Part shown: piece by piece, positions 1 to 12,100 of the stretch | How positions within the stretch are numbered: the stretch's first letter is position 1 | How the letters are laid out: the number at the start of each line of letters is the position of its first letter | DNA from: Lineus longissimus | Taxonomy: Eukaryota; Nemertea; Pilidiophora; Heteronemertea; Lineidae | Length of the DNA stretch: 64,000 nt | Assembly (NCBI RefSeq): GCF_910592395.1 | Contig: NC_088322.1 | Location: forward strand, 15,805,431-15,869,430 | Direction of reading: 5' to 3' | The notes under the pieces: model-generated | Database searches by the model: none | Told to the model about the DNA's origin: nothing | Seen by the model: only the letters and a program-made list of their open reading frames with translations | Program-made: the position numbers and the translations under genes

Positions 1-1289
1 CTGAGTCGCCTTGCCACCTTCATTGGTTTTATCACTGTGGTGTCCAGTTGGCACCGATTATCATCCATATTGATTCCTTCCTTGCCCATTGTTGTGTCCA
101 GGTCAAAACCGTTCTCATGTTCCCTCCATTTTCTCATGATCTTTTGACCTGCCATTTACTTGATTTATCATGAAGCTTTACATGCAATAACTCTTCATGG
201 TAGGAATCTTCTGTTTCGTATCTACCTCCACAGGCGGATGGGCTTCCTATCAGGTCCTTTCAAACTATCTCCAAACCTCGAACCTGTCTTGGGTACCCAG
301 TGATGGAGTCGTAATACCATAGTCCCTTTAACATCAATGTTGCCGTTAGGCTACAGTCCCTTTGAAATTACTTATTATTGATACCATGGTAATGAACTTT
401 GCATGCATGAAGTACAGCTTAATTTCCTTTTCTTTCCAAGTTTGCCAGTATCCTTGTGCATTCATCTACACTAATCCTTACAAATACACTAAATGATCGA
501 TCGCAAGTTGTTTTGACACACACTGTACCTGATAGACTAGCCAGTAATGATATCAGTACCTGCACCCTACCTGGAATGCATTAAAAATAGACCAGACATG
601 TACTTCATAATGACTGCCACATACATGTATCTCTCCTTGGTTGCCCCTGGTAAGGCTGAACAAATAAATAGCTTGTTTATAGTGTTTACTCTCATAACAT
701 GTCAATATGTGAAGGTCAGTATTGGAGGAGATAACTTTGGGCCAGTAAGCAAGTAATTGCCTGTTTGGAGGGTCTTACATCGATATGTCAGTCAGAAATG
801 TACACAATCATTCTACAACGTGTGGGCATTTTCGGTGGCATGAGGATACTGGCCATGGTTCACAACGTCTGTCTATAGAAAAATTATATTTCAAATTTTC
901 CTACCGATTGTGAAGAGGTTTAGGCTGAAAGACTTTGCCCTGCATATATGTGATTATACTAAGTACTATTAATTCATTAATATGTTGTCTGCTTCTGCAT
1001 GCAGGCCACTTGCCTGTTGACAAGCTGTTGTGCCCAAATATAATACACATCAGTGCTGTGTATGTGGTACTGTGACCTCCGGGTGGCCCCCCTGAACAAG
1101 TAAAGGGCCACAATAGCAACATGCTGCAGGGGGTTTTGACAAATCCAGAAGCATTGAATTGAATACATTTGAATTCTGTCATGGGTCAGAGCGTTGGTAG
1201 AATTAACCAGCAGGGGGCAGCCCACTGAAGGGACTTGATGTCATAAAACCTGACTGGGGGCATTTAGAACATTTGTGTTGGAATGCAGT

Positions 1290-1880
1290 AGTCGATATTG
1301 GTAACTGGAAAAACGCCGACCGACCGACCGACCGACTGACCGACTGACCTGCGAACCTACCGTCATATGCAGTATCCCTTTCGCTTTCTATAGCACATGT
1401 ATCTGTGTAGTGCCCAGCGCAATGGACGTGATGGAGTCCGACGTGTCTGACAGCAGCATCTCCAGTCAATTATACCGGGAAAACGAGCCCACGCGGTAAG
1501 GAACTGATAACGATACTCTAAAGATATGCTTTGTCTACATGGTCGGTGGATATAAAAGCATGATTTGGGCCTAATCTATGCACTGTAGTTTTTCTACTCG
1601 AGTGTCTCGACCGATGCAATGCATGAACTGCAACGCGCAATGTGCATTTGTTGTCATTTGAACAGCGCACGTGCGCTTGTTTACAATTTCATTTCACATG
1701 ACCTGCTGCTGTCCGACACGTCGGACTCCATCATGTCCATTGCGCTGGGCACTTCACAGATACATGTGCTATAGAGAAGCGAAAGGGATACTGCATATGA
1801 CGGTAGGTTGGCAGGTCAGTCGGTCGGTCGGTCGGTCGGTCGGTCGGTCGGCGTTTTTCCGGTTACCGTCGATATTGCCA
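1290..1880. repeat. Inverted repeat with arms of about 170 bp
   Basis: The arm at about 1290-1458 is nearly the reverse complement of the arm at about 1704-1880, with some 245 bp between them. Both arms contain a run of CGAC/GTCG tetramers, a shared block around GTGCCCAGCGCAATGGAC and a shared block around CATATGCAGTATCCC. The arms differ by scattered substitutions and by the length of the tetramer run. This could be a foldback or MITE-like element, or a local inverted duplication; no transposase is present. Confidence 0.8.
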
Positions 1881-1966
1881 CTGCCAACTTGAACTGGATG
1901 CGACATGTCTGTGCATGTTGCAGTTTATTCTGCCAAATGATGATGCCAGTGTAACATATACATGTA

Positions 1967-2000
1967 ACCAGCAGTGTATGACTGGTAATACACTGCTGGT
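1967..2000. repeat. Perfect hairpin, 13 bp stem and 8 nt loop
   Basis: The 13 bases ACCAGCAGTGTAT at 1967-1979 are exactly complementary to 1988-2000. The site lies about 90 bp right of the larger inverted repeat. No function is evident. Confidence 0.75.
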
Positions 2001-2844
2001 GGAGCTTCATATACATATGGGGGCCATTCTGACACTGAAGTCTTGACGCCTGTCAAGAGGATCATATTCAAATCGATCCACCCCGGTGATATGTGAAAAA
2101 CTGAAATGCAGATATTTGGCCCTGTGGCATTTTCTGTGTGCTTCGAATATCTTCAGATGTATATGCATTATAGGCTGATCATTGTCTGTCCAATCTGAGA
2201 GCTTTGCTTCCCGGTACATTGATAGTAACACTCTGTGATCCTGTTGATATTATTACACTAGACTATGGCTATAGCCGATAAGAGGACACTGGGTACTCAT
2301 CGGCACTTCGATCCAATGTGAGGTCACCTGTACTATCATGAGTGGCCTTGTTTACCAATCTACTTGACATCTATTGAAAGAGATGATTTTTATTCTAGTC
2401 TAGACTTTACACTATCATCTGAATGAAGAGACCTGAGAGGTGACACAACATGACATAGCTATGTGAATGTGATTTGTGCAAACTTTTGCTGTCAGGCATC
2501 ATATCAAAAGGGATATGAGACAAAAACTTGACTTGACGTGCTCTGGCCCTATGCCATGTTATGTAGAAGAGTATCATGCTGCTTGCACCCTATGTCATGC
2601 TCTGTACTTGTAGGAGGAAACCTACGCTGGCATAGATTGCATGCCCTGTTTCTCATTGATCCCAGCTGTCATTTCATTCTAGTGTGTAGAAGTAGAACAC
2701 AGAAGGAGAGCGTCTAAAATCTTGCATGTCTGCTGGCTTCTTGATACTCAGAAGATTGATTTGTACTGTAATGTGGGAGGAAACCTGTCTTACCATATGT
2801 CATAGATACTGTATCTCATGTGTGATTCTTTCTTTTCATTCCAG

Positions 2845-5800
2845 GTGATATAACACAGAAGGGCTATGACAAAAAGCGAGCTCGGTTGCTCGCGCCCTTC
2901 GTCAAAAATACTCCAGAAGGTAAGTCTGACTCTCTATTCTACGTGGCGTTTTTTTATCACTCGGGCTTCGTGGACCTGAACAGTGGCAGTTGAGATTAAT
3001 AAAAAGCAGCTCTCACATTGGTTTAGTACCATTGGCTTTGTTGTGAAATTGTTTCTAATAGCAAGATCTCCTGAGGCCATCCCCTTTAAGTGTGACATTG
3101 CTCACTCTCCCCTCAACCTTTAGAACAGTGAAGCCATAGCAGTCATACCCGAGCTGTGGATCAATTTTAACATGGCACTGAGTGGGTTTCTAATTAGGGA
3201 ATTGTGGCACTGTATCAGTGGAATCAGTCGGTATATTTTTGCTCCAAATGCCAACCTGCCACTGACTTCCGTTTTCATCAATAGTTCAGTTGATTAATTT
3301 TGTTGATATGGAAGCAGTTGTTTGATTCATGATTGATGGGGGATTTGATGGTGATGTTGATGTCAGCTTATACCAGGTTCTGGATCCTGATGTACAGTGT
3401 TTTGTTGTAATATCATATTGTGTCTGGTATGTACTTTTGACAACTTGGATGGTGGATGGGGGAGTTAGGGAAGAGAAAAAGGGGGCCGGGGAATAGATCA
3501 ATGGATCAATGGCTTTCTCTGGCTGGATGAGCTGTTCACCAAAACAAAACTGTTGAATCTCACCAAAGCTGATCTGATTGAAGCTGACCTGAGTTTCATA
3601 CTGTCCTCGTGTTGGCTAATGCCAGATTCATGCTGATAGCACACGTTGTTGTCCACCTTCAATAGTGGGATGTCCTTAGGCAATTCTGCTCTTTATGCTG
3701 GAGAGATTTCCTACTGATCTCATGGACATGAAGTAAAGTCATGACATTTGAATAGTCAGATACTCCTCACCATATCCCTCAGCTAGTTCAAGCTGGTGTG
3801 CTCGTTGCCCAGTACAGGAGGATCTTGCTGGTGCAGTGACGTGCCCAGACTATTACCAAAATGTTATCCTCCCATAGCAAGCCTTTTGAATATTTCACAT
3901 TCATATTGATTGCGTGTTTGTTTGGAATGGTATGAAGGCCTGTTGACCTCAAAGATTAGGTGGGTGTGGATATTGATGACTTGCTCATTGTATTGTTTTG
4001 TCTTTCCAGCTCAGGCAAGCAACAAGCCAAGCCCCTCGACGGCCGCACAGCGACGGGCTCATCGCAGACTGACCAGGGAAGACAACAGATATCATTCAGG
4101 TACGAGCTCTTTCTTTTTGGGCAGGCAGGGTTATTAGCTGAGTTATTGGACTTCAGCCAATAAGAGAAAGGCCAGTTGGATGGGGGCCTTCTGCTTGCCC
4201 TTGCCTGATGTACTGCAAGGGATTCAGTGCATGAGAAGCATAGGTGAAGAGAGTTTATCATGGTCAGTGTGGTATGAGCTCTTTCACATATGGTCAGTCT
4301 GGGCTATTGGCTGAATGACTCGGTCTTCAGCCAAGGAGGAGGAGGAGTCAACTCATATGAGGTCAGCTTGCCATGGCTACAATATGATGTACTACAAGGT
4401 CTAGTGCATGAAAAGCATAGGTGAAGTGACATGGCCACTTTACCTCCTCAGTCACCAGTGTGAAATTGAACTCATGACACTTGGATAATGATTTGTGGCT
4501 TTGTCACTACAGTTAAAATGTCAATTGTAGACGTTCTACCATAGTAAACAGGAACAATAGGCTTTCAGCATGTATGCTATCTAACCATTGTATTGTATTA
4601 ATTCATGAATCATTGTCAGGCGGAAAAAGTCAGTTAGTGGAAAGTTGGGTGTGTGAAAAAGTCCAGATCCTGGTGAATTCTCTGAAATCCTTGGTCATAT
4701 TCCTGCTGTCTTGCTTGAATTAGACTACCTACTCTTGGTGCATCAGTGCAGTGTAGGCCTCATGTCCTTCCAAGCATTTGATTTTTCTGGGGACGATCAA
4801 CAACAAATTTGATTTTACTGGCCTTATCACTGAAGTCTACAGTAACATTCATGCGTTCTCAACCATCAGAGGTAGTCCCTCCGTTACCTCCCATCATACC
4901 TCAGAAGAAGTACATGCCACAAATCTGTTTATTGCGCGCCTCGATTGGTGGTGAGCCATAATGAGTCCAGGTCAGTGGAGTGGATCCAAAGGTTGAGGGG
5001 CAAAATGACATTCTTGATGACTAAGGTACTCTACAAGTTGTGCTTAGATCTGCTCTTCACTAAACAAACACTCATTTTTGAGTAGCACACTATCGAAAAG
5101 TGCCCAGATCATGGTTTATTTATGATGGTTTCTAACTGTATCTCTGGACTGTTTCAAATATTTATGAAACAGGAAAATACCATGTATACCGTCCACGAAG
5201 CACTGGAGCACAAATAATGGTGGATTTGTTGAAAGGTTGGATCGGAATGCAGATACTTGCTGTATGATAAGATGGCCTGGTCTGTGTAAACACTATGACA
5301 GGGTGCTGAAAAACACTGCTGGACAGTCTAGTAGAACCCCAGATCAAAGCCTATGCTAGGTTAGGGAATCTAATATCATCTGGGGGAATGAGTGCATGAT
5401 GCAAGGTACACCTTGCACTGGAGTAGGAAGCTCAGACATGAATGATAAGGCATTGCTAAAGCCTTAAAGCTTGCTACCCTGGGGACAACCCATAGTGGAA
5501 GACGACAAACATAATACATGTACTGTCAGCTTTGATGCACAGGCATACTGCATGTCACTGCATTCAGTGCATGCTTTGAGACATAGTGTAGTGTCTGGTG
5601 GGCTTTGACACATACTTGCACTGTGATGACAGTCAGCTTTGGCTGGGGCTGTGACCTCTTTATGAGTTTATTTGGGCTTGATTCTATAATCTGAGTCATG
5701 TTTTGGGTGTACAAAGGAGCGCCAACAGAAATATATACTTTAAAATAGTAATGTTGAAGTATTCCCTTCTTGCCACACTCCTGGGAGACATATTTTATTG

Positions 5801-8800
5801 AACTGAATATCAAAGAAAGAATTTGCAGGTGGTCCCAAAACTACATGGCCATCCATCAAATGACAACAAATGTCATATGTATGTCATATGACAATGAGCT
5901 GTCACTGGCAAAGTAAGTGGGTCCGTATCATCACAATAATGTACACTCTGACACAGTACATTGTGATAGCTACAATCAATAACTCTACGATCCCACCGTT
6001 CTTCCATTGAGCGCTTGGTGTGCAATCGGAAATCCAAAGCTGCTTCTCTCATTTGTTAGATGAAAGATCAAAGCGATGGTGTATTTAAGCTGAAAGCTAA
6101 GATGATGTGACGAGGATGTTTTTCTTTGGTTCTGATTCATATAAAATACTAGATTAGCCTTCAGATCAGGTCATGTACAAAGTGTGTTATTGTACATGGA
6201 AAGATATAAATCTACAAAACTAAAATGCCCACGAAAATTTGTCAGTTGACAGTATGGGATTTGTTGCTTGACGCTCGTGACGATGATTGAGATAATGGGG
6301 TTGGTCTGCCTGTTTGGAAGAGGCCGCTGAATTCAGGACGTCCTTTTTTCCTTCTTCTGTTGTGACCAATGACTCAGATGGTTTTGTCTGTTATACTTTC
6401 AACCTGCCAACTCTTGGCCTGTAATATTTAGAGTGACTTAATTGGCAATGACGCTTGAAATCTATGTCAATGAATGTAAATCGCTGATAATTATGCTACT
6501 TGTGTCAGAGGGTTTGTTTGGTTTATGGGCACAACAAAGATTTATTCTGCTTTATTGTGATAAGTAAATAAAATACATAGTTTGTGCTGTCCGATTTATG
6601 AAGCATTGACCTTAGATTAGTCAGCTCCATGAAAATTCTATTGAATCAGTTTTGTCAAAGAAAAGGCAGTGATTGAGTTAAAAAATTGTTTGTATCAAAA
6701 CTTTCTTCAACACCTTTTGTGATAGAGGGGTTGTATCTCATGCACCTCGGTCAGGAGGCATGCGCCTCTTGCAAACCCCTGACCACTGGAAACTAGCAAG
6801 AACCACCGATCTTGCTCCCTGTACTCAAGAAAACGAGGTGGTCAGCATGAAACCTTCATGTGGCTAATGCTCTAAAGGGGCTCCTCGGGAAACTGTTTGA
6901 ATCAGTGGGAACATATTGATCAGTTTCAGTGGCAGATCCAGAAATTTTGGACGGAGGGGCATGCTCCTCATGCCACCACCTAAATCAGCCACTGAGTTAG
7001 ATTCATGGTATCAATCTAATCTGTGTGTTTCGGCACGCATGGTCGGAACCCAACAATTAAGATATCTGGCCTAATAACACCATGCATGGCCGTATAAAAG
7101 TTCATGCTGGTCTAGACATGCTAGAACCTGGACCTAAATACATGAGAGGACTCACACCAACGCATGATTTAATAATTTAATTATCTCTCTATGAGTGCAA
7201 CAATAACCTGAATAAGCCCATACTTGACTGTAGGTCCGGTACAGACAACATGGATATACTCCACGCTGGCAACGGTAGGACTTTCTTTTCTGATCGCTGA
7301 AGGGTGGGGTGGGGGATCGCTTGGCCTTGGAGTAAGCACGACTGGACCATCAGCCTTATAACCTCGGGCCTTTAAGTGTCTGTGTATGTGTACAGTTACA
7401 TTCTTGATTGTAGATCCAATACATACTGTACATTCATCTTGGTATATCGTATTTCATTCGAAGTGTTTGGCTTTCATGTTGGGATGGGGAGCAGTAGGAG
7501 TCTCGTATGACGCCATCAGTTCTACAGGCGAACTCTAGTTTTAGTACAGAGAATGGATTAAACTCATTTCATTTCAGTTGATTTCCGGGTCAACTTGTCT
7601 ATCAAGTATTTCTTGGAAAGCTCAAATGTAACAAAGGAAATAAGCAATTCTGGCCGGGAAATTCCATTCCATTTCATTTCAGTTGTGCTTTGAGAGTGAT
7701 AGAGTGATAGAGTAGCCATGACTCTTGATCAAACCTAGATTGACTCGCCAGAGAAGCAGATGCCCAGTATGTCTGTCTTGGAATGGATACAGCAGCGATA
7801 ACATCCTTGTGTGTCACGTCCACTGGGGCACAGATATCCACTGGGGCACAGATATCCTGTCTTTGAAATAATGCAATCATCTGCCTCTCCTTTCCAGAGA
7901 TCCGCACAGAAGCTGTGATGCAAGCTCTCGCCATGCACAGCAAGAAAGTGCCTGTCGTGCCGATGCCATCAAAACGTACATCAGCCGTTTATGGGCATGC
8001 CGGACAGTCGCGACCACGCGCGCCAGAACCGGCACGTTCAGACTCGTCATCTGATGACGATAGCAGCGTGTTCGAGGAGGACCAAAGTCGATCATCACAA
8101 CACAGTCGCCAATATGAACGCCGCCATGTTGACCAGGCCCGCGACCGAGATAAACGTGACAGCCTTCCGACGGCGCAGACAAGTTCAGGTTATACTGGCG
8201 GTGGATACAATAGAGACTCGTTTCAAGGCCCGAGCAACCAAGCGAGGAGTGCCCTCGCCGATGTGATGCAGAATACTCGCAGATGTGAGTTGGTTGGTTT
8301 GTGACGTCTCCTTGGTAAAATGATTCGTCGTCTGCTCAGCCTGTTATATTGGAACAAGGCTGGTGAATCAGAGTAAAGTGTCTTAATGGTGTTTGTCTCT
8401 AATAGGAGTCTGGGATGGAGGAATTTACAGATTGGCTAGTCCAACCCAGTTGTTACCATTGGGAACTTCAGTAACGTTGTCTGCTTAACCTCGCAAAATA
8501 TTTTTGAAAAAAATTGAAGAAACATTCTTCAGATGGTTAATGATGTGAACTTTTCTTCAGATATTTTCCACCCACAAGTCTATAAAACACTTTCCACACC
8601 ATTTCAGCCCAACATGTGAGCCAGCCACCTGACGTTACGAGCAACACAAACACATTGAGGAAACAAGCAGACCGTGTCCAGCGCTATGGTTCCCAGCATG
8701 CTCAGTCAGTGAGGATGACGTCATCTGGGGTCATGTCAGGCATGCAGACGGAGAGTGGTAAGCTTCTTGGGAATGAATGGAGGCTCATGGTGTTCTTGCC

Positions 8801-9145
8801 CCAAGAAGATCTACTTAGATTTGAAATTGACGGCTGGAAGAGTGTCTGACTTGTGCTCTGAAGGTGGTGGATTCGAGGCTCAACCACTCGGTGCTTTCAA
8901 CTGAACCTTTGGTTTAAGACGGCCAAGTGCAGCACAGGATGTGCACTCTTAGTCGTATGCTGATAAAACGCGATGAGAAGTTACATTTATTCATTGCGTT
9001 ACTGAGTTTACTTTGTCTTTTTCAGAGATGATCCGAGCAGGGAAGGTTTCGGCCAAGATCCAACAGCTGTTAAATACATTAAAACGACCAAAGAGAAAAC
9101 CACTGAGAGAGTTCTTCCTGGATGAGGAAGACGTAGAAACGCAAT
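2845..9145 (+). CDS. DIP2: DIP2 exons 1-5: DMAP1-binding segment and linker
   Basis: The first visible exon reads DITQKGYDKKRARLL, the conserved core of the DMAP1-binding domain at the N-terminus of DIP2, a region associated with binding DMAP1 and other partners. The exon at 7898-8284 contains a short conserved helix (TEAVMQALAMHSKK) and PMPSKR, then a low-complexity Ser/Asp/Arg region. The 8608-8757 exon carries QPPDVTS, matching the vertebrate linker. The 9026-9145 exon contains KVSAKIQQLLNTLKRPKR and leads into the first adenylation-like domain. Conservation is lowest in the linker, as expected for disordered sequence, so the exact ends of the 7898 exon rest mainly on splice signals and phase. 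Confidence 0.9.
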
Positions 9146-12100
9146 GTAAGTAAACGCAATCTCATCTCCAGGCCACATTATCCAAGATTGGTGAGGTAGA
9201 GTGCACCTAAGAGTTAAACCTTGGGGAACTAGTGCCTTCCCCAGAAATCTCAATAATCTGTCTCTTTTCAGTGCCTCCACCAGACCCCAATGCCCCCAAG
9301 CCAGAAGGTAGCATCATCACCCCAGCTCTAGGAGAACAATTAGTTGTGCCCACCGGCTTGCCGAGAAATCTCGAGTCTGCCTTACAACGTTATGGATCAG
9401 CATCTTATAAAGCTACAGCCATTACTGCCCTTGATCCTAACGGGAAGCCATCTATAACACTTACTTATGGTATGTATACAGCTATGGAGTCAAAACACAG
9501 GAACTATCAGAAAGTGCTAATCAAGAACTTTCCAATGAATGGTCATGTCAATAGGTTTACTATTGGTACAAACCCAATCGTTTTGTTTATTTCAGGAAAA
9601 TTACTCAGCCGAAGTCAGAAAATCGCCTACAATCTCCTGAACAAAATGAAGGGCGATGCTTGTGTGAAGTCTGGTGACCGAGTCGCCCTTGTCTATCCGA
9701 ACAACGACCCGCTGTCATTTACTAGTTCATTTTACGGCTGTCTCATGGCTGGTGTAGTTCCTGTCCCGGTGGAAGTGCCCACATCTAAAAGGGTGAGTGA
9801 AGAAAGATTTCATTGAGTGTGTCGGGCTTGTTATCTGAACATCGTCAGTTTTATACCTGTCATACATGGAAATATGAACGCATTTAGAAGAAAGTGATGA
9901 GTGTGTTTCAGAATCTAATGTCTTAGTTTCTACCTTACAGGATGCTGGCAGCAATGGTATAGGATTTTTACTTGGAAGTCTGAGTGTCTCTGTGGCACTG
10001 ACGTCTGAGCCATGCTATAAGGGCCTTCCTAGGATCCAGAGTGGTGAGGTGATGCAGTTTAAGGGCTGGCCTCGCCTCCACTGGTTTGTGACGGAGCATC
10101 TTAGTAAACCGCCACGAGACTGGTTACCCCCGCCAAGACTATCAGACGAGACACCAGCTTATGTTGAGGTGAGTGCTAGAGTTGTCTGTTTTAGATGTGG
10201 AGGTTGGCAGACATGTTGAGTGATAGGCCCAGGAAGAACTTATAGAAAGGTGCACTGAAATGGGTGGCAGAGTTGTGAAGTGGTTCGAGCGCCTGACGGC
10301 TGACCAAGAAAGATGAGAAGCAGCTTCAAGGAAAATCACCTGACCTTCAAAAGGTGGAGTAAGTGATTTGAAGGAGTTCTCATCTCAATATCTCCATCTG
10401 TTTTCAGTACACGACCGGCAAGGATGGTAGCGTGATGGGGGTAACGGTGACCCGTGCCAACATGCTGAACCACTCTCGCACGCTCACAGTGGCGTGTAAC
10501 TATACGGAAGGCGAGGTCATGGTGTGTGTGCTCGATTTCAAGAGGGACGTTGGGTTATGGCATGGTGTGTTAACGGTAAGTTCAGGTGGTGACTTCACCA
10601 TACGTTTTTCACTCCTTCCAAAGTAGTCTTTGTTTGCTATCAGTCCTCATGCCTATATTCACAATAGGAACATCAGATATTACCTGATACATCGCTTTCC
10701 TTCATTTCAGAGTATCTTCAATGGTATGCATGTGATATTTATTCCGTACTCATTGATGAAGATAGATCCTGCTTCTTGGATGAAAATGATCACGAAATTC
10801 AAAGGTAAGAAAAGCTGCCCATGTTCATCTTGCTAATGCTGTTCAGATTTACCCTGCCTCTTTGAGAAAGTCTGACCTGCTGAGAGAGATCGTTACCAAG
10901 TTTCTTGATGAGACCCCTAACAGGTTTAAATATACTGAGGCTTTGGGACGTGTATATTGATTTATAACTGTGCCTGTCATGTGGGCTCCAGCTGGGCTGG
11001 GGATGGGATGGGTCTTGCTTGTGTTAGCCGTACTAATCTGTTGTTTATTGTTTACAGCCTCAATCGCGGTGGTGAAGTCTCGAGACATGCACTGGGGCCT
11101 CCTCGCCCAGAAAGACCACAAGGACATCAACTTTCACTCTCTGAGGATGCTGTTGGTAGCAGATGGTGCTAATCCATGTAAGTGATTCAGATGAGCAAAT
11201 CCTCATCAGCTTCTTCAAATTTCATGTTGTCTATTTGGGACTGATGTGACTCTCTCATGGGCACTTCTGAAGACTATCAGGCTAGGCCTGGCCACAAGCT
11301 GCCAAGGTGGTTGAACATGTCAGGGAAGGAATGGAAGACTAATATAATATTGAGTGACTTTTGAATCTGGTGTATTGAGTGTGATTTGAAGGTCCCTCAA
11401 CAGTTGCTAAACCCTCTTTTCTTGTCATGTTCAGTCACTCTGGCAGCTCATTGATAACATGTGTAGGCCTTGTCAGAAGTGCCCATGCCCTTCTCTTGTT
11501 GTATGTGAATTTCAGTACTGCTTCAACAGGTTTCCTTGGAGGATATATGGAGCATGGGATCATGTCAAGAATGTTTGGAACCTGGAATGTTAGCAAAATA
11601 TCAAACACATTCACTGTCTGTGATATGAACACGGCATATTTTGATTGGTTGAGCCATGAAAGTACTGCTGCACCAGTAATGAACAAAACATGATATAATG
11701 CTAGCTGCTAGAATGAGGAACTATGGGCTAACTATACTAGCATGCTTGGTAACATTGCCTGAGAGTACCGGGGCTAGGTGATGCACGCTCTGATTGATTC
11801 CTATCGCTGCAACATGCGACCTAGCCATGACAACGTGATGATTGTGATTGGAGAGCGGTTGTCGATTGTTCAAATGGCTATCGATGGTCTTGTTCCCAGG
11901 TTGTCGTCACAAATCTAAAAAGTTGTCTTTAATGTGGGCTACCCATTATTGTTACGATGTTTTGAATGACCGCTAACCGACCGCGTGCCTCCTTCAGGGA
12001 AGAGTGTAGTAGCCCCACCAGGTAGAGTAAACATATTCATCGTTTTCAATGGCTGTCCTCAGATCTCAACACTTCAACTCTTGCACAGTTAATCGCCGAT

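Larger units (their letters stand above)
1..2844. other. Non-coding stretch upstream of the first visible DIP2 exon
   Basis: No exon could be supported here. The first visible DIP2 exon at 2845 opens in the middle of a codon, so this stretch is most simply intron. The missing N-terminal DIP2 residues, expected to be a short acidic and leucine-rich segment, were not found. The stretch holds an inverted repeat, a perfect short hairpin and what look like decayed copies of the first visible exon, described separately. Confidence 0.5.

Noticed and set aside
1422-1496. ATG-led frame MDVMESDVSDSS ending at a GTAAGG donor, as a first exon of DIP2
   Set aside because: It ends in phase 2, whereas the exon at 2845 needs phase 1 (joining would create an immediate stop). 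It also lies inside an inverted repeat and does not resemble DIP2 N-termini.
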